From JAVKSL01 sp039583695 (GTDB taxonomy: Bacteria > Actinomycetota > Acidimicrobiia > Acidimicrobiales > JAJPHD01), in contig JAVKSL010000041.1 in assembly GCA_039583695.1 (NCBI GenBank), positions 1 to 26,426 of the forward strand: a stretch of 26,426 nt of DNA, read 5' to 3'. The stretch's first letter is position 1. The number at the start of each line of letters is the position of its first letter. The position numbers and the translations under genes are program-made. The notes beneath the pieces are model-generated. The model ran no database searches. It saw only the letters and a program-made list of their open reading frames with translations, and was not told the origin of the DNA. This document shows, piece by piece, positions 7,369-14,728 of this stretch.

Positions 7369-8796
7369 GTGGCTGTCATCGGGTCGGGACCCAACGGGCT
7401 CGCTGCCGCCGTGGTCCTCACCGAGGCGGGCCTGGCGGTGCGGGTGTACGAAGGGGCTGCCACCCCAGGCGGGGGGTGTCGCACCGAGGAGCTGATGCTT
7501 CCAGGCCTGCGCCACGACGTCTGCTCGGCGGTGCACCCGCTGGCCGCGGCGTCGCCATTCTTCCGGCGCTTCGACCTGGCCAGGCGAGGAGTTACCCTGC
7601 GGGCCCCTCCCGTCGCCTACGCCCACCCGCTCGACGGCGGCCGGGCCGCAGCGGTGTGGGGGACCGTGGCCGACACGGCGGCCGGGCTGGGCAGGGACGG
7701 CGCGGCGTACAGGGCTTTGTTTGGGCCGCTGGTGGGGCACGGGCTCCACCTGGTCGACCAGGTCCTGGCACCCATGCGCTCCCCTGGGCGCCACCCCCTG
7801 GCGCTGGCGGGCTTCGGGCTCCAGGCCATGCGCTCTGCGGTCTGGGTCGCGGGCCGGTTCACCACGGACGAGGCCCGGGCGCTTTTCGCCGGAGTCGCCG
7901 CCCACGCGGTCCTGCCGCTCGATGCCCCCATGACCGCCGGGGTCGGTCTGCTCCTCGGGACGCTCGCCCACCTGGTCGGCTGGCCGGTCGTGGAAGGAGG
8001 CAGCGCCCGCCTGGTGGGCGCCATGGTGGAAGCGATCGAGGCAGGCGGGGGGGAGGTCGTCACCGGCCATCGGGTGAGCTCGCTGGAGGAGGTGGCGCCG
8101 GCCAGGGTTGTGCTGGCCGACGTGAGCCCCGGGGCGCTGGCGGACCTGGCGGGCGGGCTGCTCCCGGGGGCGTATGTCCAGGCCTTGCGGCGATTCAGGC
8201 ACGGGCCAGGGGTGTGCAAGGTGGATTGGGCGATCTCCGAGCCGGTGCCTTGGGTCGCAGAGGTATGCCGGAGGGCGGGGACTGTGCACGTGGGAGGGAC
8301 TTTCGAGGAGATCGCCCGCTCAGAGGCCGAGGTGGCGGGTGGGCGGCACCCGGACGCTCCCTACGTGCTGGTGGTCCAGCCCGGGGTGGCCGACCCGACC
8401 AGGGCGCAGCTGGCCGACCCGACCAGGGCGGGCACCCTGTGGAGCTACTGCCATGTACCTTCTGGGTCCACGCTCGACATGGCCCCAGCCATAGCCGCCC
8501 AGCTGGAGCGCTTTGCCCCGGGATTCGGTGACATCGTGGTTGCCCGGGCCTCAAGAACCGCCGCGGCCCTCGAGGCCGACAACCCCAACTACGTGGGCGG
8601 CGACATCGGTGGCGGATCTCAGAGCGTGCGAAGGACGCTTTTCGGCCCGGCCCCCGGATTGAGCCCGTACAGAACCCCGGTTCCCGGGCTGTACCTGTGC
8701 TCGTCCTCGACTCCCCCAGGCCCCGGTGTGCATGGCCGGTGCGGCGAGCTGGCTGCGCTCAGCGCGCTCTCCGACCTCCACCGTCCGGCCCGATGA
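7369..8796 (+). CDS. NAD(P)/FAD-dependent oxidoreductase, phytoene dehydrogenase-like (CrtI/amine-oxidase superfamily)
   Basis: The 475-residue protein starts with a dinucleotide-binding fold MAVIGSGPNGLAAAVVL (GxGxxG), an acidic strand end near residue 28 and the family stretch GGGCRTEEL. It ends with the characteristic YLCSSSTPPGPGVHGRCGELAA FAD-binding block near residue 440. These features place it with the phytoene desaturase-related oxidoreductases often annotated near carotenoid or retinol reductases. The substrate is unknown, and no carotenoid genes lie nearby. GTG at 7369 is the only reasonable start; its Shine-Dalgarno is weak. The protein contains an in-frame eight-residue duplication (ADPTRA twice near residue 343). 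It runs convergently into the small minus-strand gene with nine bases between. Confidence 0.87.
   Translation: MAVIGSGPNGLAAAVVLTEAGLAVRVYEGAATPGGGCRTEELMLPGLRHDVCSAVHPLAAASPFFRRFDLARRGVTLRAPPVAYAHPLDGGRAAAVWGTVADTAAGLGRDGAAYRALFGPLVGHGLHLVDQVLAPMRSPGRHPLALAGFGLQAMRSAVWVAGRFTTDEARALFAGVAAHAVLPLDAPMTAGVGLLLGTLAHLVGWPVVEGGSARLVGAMVEAIEAGGGEVVTGHRVSSLEEVAPARVVLADVSPGALADLAGGLLPGAYVQALRRFRHGPGVCKVDWAISEPVPWVAEVCRRAGTVHVGGTFEEIARSEAEVAGGRHPDAPYVLVVQPGVADPTRAQLADPTRAGTLWSYCHVPSGSTLDMAPAIAAQLERFAPGFGDIVVARASRTAAALEADNPNYVGGDIGGGSQSVRRTLFGPAPGLSPYRTPVPGLYLCSSSTPPGPGVHGRCGELAALSALSDLHRPAR
8387..8430 (+). repeat. In-frame 24-bp-period duplication inside the FAD oxidoreductase
   Basis: TGGCCGACCCGACCAGGGCG is present at 8387-8406 and 8411-8430. 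The 24-base offset keeps frame and gives ADPTRAQLADPTRA. Relatives known to me usually have a single DPTRA in this loop ahead of the TLWxYCHVP strand. Confidence 0.85.
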
Positions 8797-8805
8797 TCCC
8801 GGGGC

Positions 8806-8976
8806 TCACATCTTCTTGATCTTGAAGTAGCGGACGCCGTCTCGGCCGGAGAACAGCGTCTTCACGCCAGCCCAGATGAACACTGGCGTGATCAGCAGCA
8901 CAGCTCCGACCGGGCCGAGCACCTTCTCCGTGCTCCTCGCGATGTTCAGCCATCCCAAACCATTTTTGTTGGCCAT
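8806..8976 (-). CDS. Small single-helix membrane protein, 56 residues, function unknown
   Basis: The reading frame runs from ATG (8976) to TGA (8806-8808). The product starts MANKNGLGWLNIARSTEKV, has one hydrophobic helix around residues 20-41 (VLGPVGAVLLITPVFIWAGV), then a basic tail ending FKIKKM. A good Shine-Dalgarno, GAGGGG, lies about eight bases before the ATG on the minus strand, and the composition (Lys and aromatic rich, unlike random high-GC frames) supports a real gene. The charge pattern suggests a membrane-anchored peptide. It follows the acyl-CoA dehydrogenase on the same strand by 114 bases. I do not recognise a family. Confidence 0.75.
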   Translation of the reverse strand: MANKNGLGWLNIARSTEKVLGPVGAVLLITPVFIWAGVKTLFSGRDGVRYFKIKKM

Positions 8977-9052
8977 ATGAGTTCCCCTCTCGGCGGTCGT
9001 CTCGGACCGCTGGCAACCGACCGGATGGACGGCAAAGACCAGTTATGTCGAC

Positions 9053-9058
9053 ATTCTA
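9053..9058 (-). promoter_or_regulatory. Possible -10 element for the small membrane protein gene
   Basis: On the minus strand the bases read TAGAAT, a good match to an actinobacterial housekeeping -10 box. It would give a leader of about 70 bases before the ATG at 8976. No convincing -35 is visible at 16-18 bases, so this is tentative. Confidence 0.3.
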
Positions 9059-9090
9059 CCGTTATGGACCGGCGAGCGCCAGCTTTGTGC

Positions 9091-10230
9091 TCAGCGAGTG
9101 TCGCGGAGCAACCACCTGGCGATCACCACCCGCTGGATTTGGTTGGTTCCCTCGTAGATCTGAGTGATCTTGGCATCTCTCATCATCCGTTCGACGGGAA
9201 ACTCCTTGGTGTAACCGTAGCCTCCCAGCAGCTGCACCGCGTCTGTCGTGACGCTCATGGCGGCGTCGGAGGCGAAGCACTTGGCCATGGCCCCGGTCAC
9301 GCCGAGGGCCGGATCAGCCTCGTCGATCATCGCGCAAGCCCGGTACACCAGCCCTCGCGCGGCCTCGGTGCACATCGCCATGTCGGCCAGCATGAACTGC
9401 AGACCCTGCAGCTCGGCGATCGGGCGCCCGAACTGATGGCGCTGGCGCATGTAGGCCGCAGCAAAGTCGACCGCCCCCTGGGCAATCCCGACCGCCTGGG
9501 CACCGATGGTCGGACGGCTGCGGTCCAGGGTGCTCATGGCTATGTAGAAACCCTGGCCCTCCTCGCCGATGCGGTTGATGGCCGGCACCCGCACCCCGTC
9601 CAGCACCACCTGGCCGGTCGGGCTGCCCCTCACCCCCAACTTGTCCTCCAGCTTGCTCACCTGCACTCCCCACGCCGCCTCGACCACGAAGGCGCTGATC
9701 CCCCGGTGCCCCGCAGCCGGGTCGGTCTTGGCGAACACGGTGTACAGGTCCGAGACCCCGGCATTGGTTACCCAGCACTTCGTCCCGCTCAACACATAAT
9801 CATCACCCGCTCTTACGGCCCTCGTGCGCATCGCAGCCACGTCGGAGCCGGCGTCGGACTCGGAGAGGCAGTAGCTGGCCTGGCTGGCGCCGGCGGCGAT
9901 CCGAGGAAGGTAAGTGGACTTGAGCTCCTCGGAGCCCCACATGACCACCGGGGTCATTCCGAGCACCGAGATCAGGATGGCGAGGCTGGTGGAAGCGCAC
10001 GCCCGGGCCAGCTCCTCGACCATGATCGCCTGGGTCACGTGATCCGCCCCGGCCCCCCCATACTCTTGCGGAACAGCCATGGCGGGCAGCTCCATCGCCA
10101 CGCAGTCGGCGAAACCATCGGAGGGGAACTCCCCCCGCCGGTCCACCTCGGCCGCCCGGGGCGCCAGCTTGTCCTCGCAGAAGCGCCGCAGCACCTCCCT
10201 GAAGCTTCGCTGGTCCTCAGACAGGTTCAT
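9091..10230 (-). CDS. Acyl-CoA dehydrogenase
   Basis: The 379-residue flavoprotein matches the short/medium-chain acyl-CoA dehydrogenase family, which oxidises acyl-CoA at C2-C3 and passes electrons to ETF. Blocks in order are the helical N-domain with PQEYGGAGAD near residue 63, the FAD-contact stretch SYCLSESDAGSDVAAMRTRA, TKCWVTNAG in the beta domain, and the C-terminal LLGGYGYTKEFPVERMMRDAKI followed by QIYEGTNQIQR. The Glu in YEGT, about residue 360, is at the usual catalytic-base position. ATG at 10230 has GGGGAG eight bases upstream; GTG at 10239 sits on that site and is rejected. There are 94 bases between this gene and the DUF151 gene upstream, so it may have its own promoter, although none is clear. 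The true acyl chain preference is unknown. Confidence 0.93.
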   Translation of the reverse strand: MNLSEDQRSFREVLRRFCEDKLAPRAAEVDRRGEFPSDGFADCVAMELPAMAVPQEYGGAGADHVTQAIMVEELARACASTSLAILISVLGMTPVVMWGSEELKSTYLPRIAAGASQASYCLSESDAGSDVAAMRTRAVRAGDDYVLSGTKCWVTNAGVSDLYTVFAKTDPAAGHRGISAFVVEAAWGVQVSKLEDKLGVRGSPTGQVVLDGVRVPAINRIGEEGQGFYIAMSTLDRSRPTIGAQAVGIAQGAVDFAAAYMRQRHQFGRPIAELQGLQFMLADMAMCTEAARGLVYRACAMIDEADPALGVTGAMAKCFASDAAMSVTTDAVQLLGGYGYTKEFPVERMMRDAKITQIYEGTNQIQRVVIARWLLRDTR

Positions 10231-10324
10231 CTCTTGCACTCCCCCATCTTGTCAGAGGAATATGCCCCCGTTCGCACTGGCCGCCGTGCCCACTCACGGT
10301 CACCTTGGGTTGACAATGAGTCCA

Positions 10325-10900
10325 TCACGAGGGGGGCTCGGGCCGTGTCGGCTCGGCTTCGGCCTCCTCGTTGGCTTCGGCCTCGGGGACCAGGGAGGGC
10401 AGGGGGGGCCATACCTCGGGCTCGGGAGTGTCGAATGGCCATGCACTTTGCATGGGCTCGAGTGAAGCCACCTCGAGCGAGCCTGGTTGCATGAGCTCCT
10501 CGGCCACCATGATCGGGGCAGGGACGAGCCTCCGCAGCGCCAGGGTCAGTGCGTCGGAGGGTCGGCAAGAGACGCTCTGGCGCTCGCCGTCGCGCGACAG
10601 GACCAGCTCAGCCAGGTAGGTCTTGCCCGATTGCCCAGTGATCTTCACCACGTCGAGCTCGAGGCCGAAGCGGACGAAGATGTCCGCCACAAGCTCATGC
10701 GTCAGGGGCCGCGGCGTCGGCGTACGGCGCCACGCCATCGCCAGAGTCACCCCATCGGCCTGTCCGATGGGGAACCATAGCTCCCTGCGCTGGCCGCGAG
10801 GCTCTCTCAGCAAGACAGTTGGATTGACGTTCGGCAGCTCCACCACCACCCCAACCAGCTCGACCTGACACATGCCCTGGTACTCAGACAGCAGGGTCAT
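10325..10900 (-). CDS. Bifunctional nuclease family protein (DUF151) with acidic C-terminal tail
   Basis: The core of this 191-residue protein fits the DUF151/bifunctional nuclease family: ELVGVVVELPNVNPTVLLRE near the N-terminus, then RPLTHELVADIF near residue 70, and a later CRPSDALTLALRRLVPAPIMVAEELM that matches the family's S-x-RPSDA-x-ALA motif. Some members have been reported to degrade DNA and RNA, but the role in actinobacteria is uncertain. After the domain there is a 40-50 residue Pro/Glu/Ala-rich tail. ATG at 10900 overlaps the rodA stop as ATGA, suggesting coupling; an internal ATG at 10873 (MCQVELVG) gives the more usual family N-terminus and is a real alternative. It is the last gene of the tightly packed operon. 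Confidence 0.85.
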   Translation of the reverse strand: MTLLSEYQGMCQVELVGVVVELPNVNPTVLLREPRGQRRELWFPIGQADGVTLAMAWRRTPTPRPLTHELVADIFVRFGLELDVVKITGQSGKTYLAELVLSRDGERQSVSCRPSDALTLALRRLVPAPIMVAEELMQPGSLEVASLEPMQSAWPFDTPEPEVWPPLPSLVPEAEANEEAEAEPTRPEPPS

Positions 10901-12024
10901 GTATAGCGGCGCATTCCCACGTTGAGGGTCAGGCCGATGGCAACAAAGAAGGCTATGGTGGCCGAGCCGCCGTAGCTCACGAACGGCAGCGGGATGCCCG
11001 TGATCGGCATGAGGCCCATGGTCATACCAGCATTCTGAAAGACCGAGAAGCCAACCAGTCCCAGCACGCCCGCACAGACCAGCCGACCGAAGTTGTCCTT
11101 GGCCAGCTGAGCGATCCGGAGGACCCTCCACAACATGACCGCAAACAGCGCCAGCAGGGAAGCGGAACCCAGGAAGCCAAGCTGCTCGCCGACTGCCGTG
11201 AAGATGAAGTCGTTGGACTGCTCGGGCACGTAGCCAAGATTGGTCTGGGAGCCCCTACCGATCCCCTTGCCGAAAGCGCCCCCCGAGCCGATGGCGATCT
11301 TTGACTGGTTGAGCTGGTAGGCCACGCTCCCCGTGCCCTTGTTGGGGTTGAAAAGGACAGATATCCGGCTCGCCTGGTAGCTGTGGAGGATGCCCAGATC
11401 GAGCACGAGGAACACCGCCAGAATGCCCACGGCCCCGACGGCAAGCAGGTACCGGAGCTTCACACCGGCCACGACGAGGATGGCGCCGAAGGCGATCACC
11501 ATGACGATGCCCGATCCGAGGTCGGGCTGCTCGATCACCAGGACCGTTGGGACAGCGAGCACGACCAACAGCGCCGCGATGCGGCTCGCATTGAGGCCCT
11601 CCTCCTGACGCCTGGCGCAATAGGTCGCCACCGCAAGGATGAGCACGAGGGCGGCAAAAGCCGAGGGCTGGAGCTGAAAGGGCCCGATCTGGAACCACCG
11701 GGTGGACCCCAGGGCACTGTGACCGAGGCCGAAGACCACAACCAATGCCAGCAGCAAGGCTCCGTAGAGCAGGTAAGCCAGGTCCTCGAACCTGTGGTAG
11801 TCGACCGAGGCCACGATCACCATGGCTGCCACACCGATCAGGTCCCACAAGCCCTGGCGATCCAAGTAGTACTGGGAGTACTGGGACCGGGTGGCAGTGT
11901 AAACCATGAGGACACCGATGGCCGACACTGTGAGCGTGGTGGTCAGCAGCACCAAGTCGACATGAAGGAGGAGCTGGCGCCAGGCCGATTGGGATCTGCG
12001 TCGATCGATGACCAGCTGGGTCAA
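10897..12024 (-). CDS. rodA: RodA/FtsW-type SEDS peptidoglycan glycosyltransferase
   Basis: SEDS proteins polymerise lipid II glycan strands in the membrane, normally with a class B PBP. This 375-residue protein has about ten hydrophobic helices and the family blocks GSTRWFQIGPFQLQPS near residue 107, QPDLGSG near 165, YQLNQSKIAIGSGGAFGKG near 235, GYVPEQSNDFIFTAVGEQLGFLG near 265 (the Asp in NDFIF aligns with the essential SEDS aspartate), and GIPLPFVSYGGSA near the end. It looks closer to RodA than FtsW. The normally conserved QPSE-x-x-K is QPSAFAAL here, so both Glu and Lys are Ala. The TTG start at 12024 overlaps the upstream stop as TTGA, with a G-rich stretch upstream. No PBP2 gene is adjacent. 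Confidence 0.92.
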   Translation of the reverse strand: MTQLVIDRRRSQSAWRQLLLHVDLVLLTTTLTVSAIGVLMVYTATRSQYSQYYLDRQGLWDLIGVAAMVIVASVDYHRFEDLAYLLYGALLLALVVVFGLGHSALGSTRWFQIGPFQLQPSAFAALVLILAVATYCARRQEEGLNASRIAALLVVLAVPTVLVIEQPDLGSGIVMVIAFGAILVVAGVKLRYLLAVGAVGILAVFLVLDLGILHSYQASRISVLFNPNKGTGSVAYQLNQSKIAIGSGGAFGKGIGRGSQTNLGYVPEQSNDFIFTAVGEQLGFLGSASLLALFAVMLWRVLRIAQLAKDNFGRLVCAGVLGLVGFSVFQNAGMTMGLMPITGIPLPFVSYGGSATIAFFVAIGLTLNVGMRRYT

Positions 12025-12884
12025 GGCTCGCCGCCCCCGGTGAGGGCACCAGGGTCAGTCATCACCACCAGATCGTCGAGGGGGACCACCGGGCGCGGCG
12101 CCAGCATCCGGTGCTCGTCGGACACCAACCGGACGGCGGTCCCAACAGTGAAGAACTCGATGGCCCTGGCCCCCCAGGCGTGGCTGCGCTCGGTCACCGT
12201 CATTCCCACGACACCCTCGGCGCCCTCCCGGATCGCCTCCTGCTGGAGACGCTCCATCGCCAGCTCCCTGGCCTCGTAGAAGGCCTGGGTGTACGACTCG
12301 ATCTCCACGTTGGCGGCCTGATTGCCCATCCACGTGCTCAGACCCTGGTAGGCGACGTGATACACGCAGCTCCCCATGACCAAGCCAAGCGGCTCGTAAC
12401 CGGCGCGCTGCAGCAGGTAAAAGTCCTGGCCCGACAAGTCGCTGGTGAATGGGCGCCCGTGAGGGCGACCCCGCCGCAGGGCATCGGGACCCGCTGCCAC
12501 CGCCGTGCCGATGGCCACGAACTCCATGAGGTGCTTGCGGGGCTCGAACATGTCGATGGTGAGGCGGACCCCGATAACCCCATCACCCCCCACCCGACGG
12601 CAATCGTCGGCCAGACGGCTCATTGCCGCCTCCCTGGCCTGGACCATAGCCTTGGAGAGCGCCACTATCTCCTGGTTCTGATTGAGGTTCACGAACGAGT
12701 AGCCCACGTGGTAGATGGCGCTACCCATCACCAGGCCCCGCGGCTCGTAGCCCACCTCCTTGCACAGGATCGCCTCGTCGACACTTAGGTCCGACGAGAA
12801 CACCCGTCCCTGGTGACGCTGGCCGCTGCCGTCGCGTAGGCACGCCAGCGCCGCATCCACCGGCGCGATAGGGGCGCCGCTCAT
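12021..12884 (-). CDS. Tandem YbjQ/DUF74-like domain protein, copy 3
   Basis: The 287-residue protein contains two consecutive YbjQ-like (heavy-metal-binding/DUF74) domains. The first, about residues 26-130, starts FSSDLSVDEA and ends EFVAIGTAV; the second, about 143-255, starts FTSDLSGQDF and ends EFFTVGTAV. Each has a GLVMGSxxYHV segment, an AREAAM/ARELAM helix and a GADGVxGV-type strand (GGDGVIGV, GAEGVVGM) as in E. coli YbjQ. No signal peptide or membrane helix is visible, so it is probably cytoplasmic. The family's function is poorly known despite its name. ATG at 12884 overlaps the previous stop as ATGA. It is most like copy 1, suggesting gene duplication. Confidence 0.85.
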   Translation of the reverse strand: MSGAPIAPVDAALACLRDGSGQRHQGRVFSSDLSVDEAILCKEVGYEPRGLVMGSAIYHVGYSFVNLNQNQEIVALSKAMVQAREAAMSRLADDCRRVGGDGVIGVRLTIDMFEPRKHLMEFVAIGTAVAAGPDALRRGRPHGRPFTSDLSGQDFYLLQRAGYEPLGLVMGSCVYHVAYQGLSTWMGNQAANVEIESYTQAFYEARELAMERLQQEAIREGAEGVVGMTVTERSHAWGARAIEFFTVGTAVRLVSDEHRMLAPRPVVPLDDLVVMTDPGALTGGGEP

Positions 12885-13894
12885 GCCGGGTCCCGCAGGC
12901 GCATCATCGCCAGAGGAGGCTCGGGCAGGGGCGCCGCGCTGAACCGGCGGACAGCCGTGCCGATGGCCAGCAACTCCAGCAGCTTGGCCTCGTAGGGCAG
13001 CTCGTGGATCGAGAAGTCGACGCTCACCCCGATCACCCCGTCGGCTCCCACCCGTGACGCCTCGCCTTCGAGGCGCTGGACGGCGATCTCCCGGCAAGAC
13101 TTGGCCGCCTCGCTGAGCTGGGGCAGCTCTGTGTTGGACCACGATCCCATGCGCCACTCCGTGCCACACCCGGGATCAACCTCGATGGCACACAGGCCCA
13201 TCACCAGGGAACACGGAACGTACCCGGTGGCCATGAGCTTTCCCAGCTCCTGGCCCGACAGGTGCGACGTGAAAGGGAAACCCAGAGGAGGGGCGCCCAC
13301 CCGATGAACGGCCGTGCCCACCGCGCTGAACTCGATCAGCCCGGCCAGACCTTGCGAGCGATCCAGCTTGAGCCGCACCCCAGCCACCCCGTGAGCACCC
13401 AGCGCCTGGGCCTCCAAGCCCAGACGAGACATGGCCAGGTCCCGAGCCGCCACCATCCCTCGCTCGTGCATGGTGTGCTCCCAGTTGTACCCGGTGCGCA
13501 TCTCCTCGTGCGTGTACCCGTGGGGGCAGTACCACACGCTGGAATACCCGCCTCCATAGCTGGCGTAGTAGCGGTAGCCCCACTGAGCACCGATCTGATA
13601 CACCGAGCTGCCCATCACCAGGCCCAGTGGCGTGAATCCCGCTCCGCGGACCGCCGCCAGCTCCCCCACCGACAGGTCGCTGGTCCATGCAGCCCCAGAG
13701 CGCTCGGCGTCCGCGAGCCGGTCCCGGGCTGACACCGGAAGGCCGCCGCCCTCCAGCGCCTCGATGCTGGCCTGGGTGCGGGCGTCGGAACTCGCGTCGT
13801 CCAACATGCCAATGCCCTCGCCCTCGGCACCGGCATCCACGACCGGCGCGTCGGCCGGCGCGTCGGCCGGGCGCCCTTTCGATCCCCGCGCCAT
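12881..13894 (-). CDS. Tandem YbjQ/DUF74-like domain protein, copy 2 (divergent, with insertion)
   Basis: This is the longest of the three (337 residues). An Ala/Asp/Gly-rich N-terminal segment of about 70 residues precedes domain A (from WTSDLSVGEL to EFSAVGTAV) and domain B (from FTSHLSGQEL to ELLAIGTAV). Domain A carries an insertion of roughly 25 residues after VYQIGAQ that is rich in Tyr, Gly and Trp and includes CPHGYTHEEM, a Cys/His-containing patch. Domain B has lost the usual YHV triplet and has extra Cys (near DPGCGTEW). It begins with ATG at 13894, sharing one base with the previous stop (TGATG). The insert could bind metal, but that is only a guess. The N-terminal ADAPADAP comes from a 12-bp tandem repeat. 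Confidence 0.82.
   Translation of the reverse strand: MARGSKGRPADAPADAPVVDAGAEGEGIGMLDDASSDARTQASIEALEGGGLPVSARDRLADAERSGAAWTSDLSVGELAAVRGAGFTPLGLVMGSSVYQIGAQWGYRYYASYGGGYSSVWYCPHGYTHEEMRTGYNWEHTMHERGMVAARDLAMSRLGLEAQALGAHGVAGVRLKLDRSQGLAGLIEFSAVGTAVHRVGAPPLGFPFTSHLSGQELGKLMATGYVPCSLVMGLCAIEVDPGCGTEWRMGSWSNTELPQLSEAAKSCREIAVQRLEGEASRVGADGVIGVSVDFSIHELPYEAKLLELLAIGTAVRRFSAAPLPEPPLAMMRLRDPA
13843..13866 (-). repeat. 12-bp tandem repeat in YbjQ-like copy 2
   Basis: CCGGCGCGTCGG occurs twice head to tail at 13843-13854 and 13855-13866 (plus-strand reading). It keeps frame and encodes the ADAP-ADAP repeat in the low-complexity N-terminus of the minus-strand protein. Confidence 0.85.
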
Positions 13895-14715
13895 CAGCGA
13901 TCCAGGGAAAGGACCATCTGGGGCTGCGCAATCACGTGATCGGCCCTTATCGGCCGCACCGCAGTGCCGATCGCCAGGAACTCGATGACGTGGCTGCCCC
14001 AAAAGTGCGACTTCTCGACGAGCTGGACCCCGACGATCCCCTCGGCGCCGACCTTCTCCGCCTCCTCTTGCATCCGCTCCATCGCCAGCTCACGAGCCTC
14101 GTACAACGCTTGGGTGAAGTTGGCCATCTCGGTGTTCTGGCCCATCTGGCCCGCCTTGGCAGCCAGGCCCTGGTGTGCCACGTGGTACACGCAGGTCCCC
14201 ATCACCAGTCCGAGCGGCATATATCCAGACTGGACCAGGGTCCAGAAGTCCTGGCCGGAAAAGTCGCTGGTGAACGGCATTCCCGTGGGCGCCCGCCAGC
14301 TCGTGCCATCCGAGGAGGAGACCGCGGTGCCGATGGCGATGAACTCGGCAGAGTGCTGTCCCCACTCGTAGAAGTTGATGTCGAGGCGCACTCCCACGAC
14401 GCCGTCGGCGCCCAGCACCTTGGCCTCCTCCTCCATCCTGGTCATGGCGAGCTCGCGGGCTGTGTACATGGCTTGGCTAAGCGTGGTCAGCTCCTGATTC
14501 TTGCTCCAGGTCTTGCGCTGCAGGCCGATGTGGTAGATCGAGCTGCCGAACACCAGCCCCCGGGGGTCGAAACCCGCCTCCTTGACCAACAGGAACTCGT
14601 TCACCGACAGGTCCGAGGTGAACAGGCCGGGCTTGCCGCCGGTTCCCTCCAGCTCCCCGAGTCGCCTCAGGGCATCGGGCGGCAGGCCAGCAGTAGCGTC
14701 GTCAGTCGTGGTCAT
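13894..14715 (-). CDS. Tandem YbjQ/DUF74-like domain protein, copy 1
   Basis: The 273-residue protein has two YbjQ-like domains. Domain A (about 31-133) runs from FTSDLSVNEF through GLVFGSSIYHIG and TARELAMTRM to GADGVVGV and EFIAIGTAV. Domain B (about 144-255) runs from FTSDFSGQDF through GLVMGTCVYHVA and EARELAMERM to GAEGIVGV and EFLAIGTAV. No signal peptide or membrane segment is seen. ATG at 14715 has GGGAG seven bases upstream. It follows the unrecognised gene by 13 bases and leads three genes of the same architecture. YbjQ proteins form oligomers in known structures; whether several such paralogues mix in one assembly is an inference worth testing. Confidence 0.86.
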   Translation of the reverse strand: MTTTDDATAGLPPDALRRLGELEGTGGKPGLFTSDLSVNEFLLVKEAGFDPRGLVFGSSIYHIGLQRKTWSKNQELTTLSQAMYTARELAMTRMEEEAKVLGADGVVGVRLDINFYEWGQHSAEFIAIGTAVSSSDGTSWRAPTGMPFTSDFSGQDFWTLVQSGYMPLGLVMGTCVYHVAHQGLAAKAGQMGQNTEMANFTQALYEARELAMERMQEEAEKVGAEGIVGVQLVEKSHFWGSHVIEFLAIGTAVRPIRADHVIAQPQMVLSLDR

Positions 14716-14728
14716 GTGAGCTCCCGTC

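Noticed and set aside
10310..10316. TTGACA on the plus strand between the DUF151 and acyl-CoA dehydrogenase genes
   Set aside because: It is a perfect -35 hexamer, but it points away from both genes, has no -10 partner, and there is no plus-strand gene downstream.
8977..10494. Long 505-codon plus-strand ORF opposite the acyl-CoA dehydrogenase
   Set aside because: It is an antisense shadow of a clear acyl-CoA dehydrogenase gene; its sequence is His/Gly/Arg rich with no family features.
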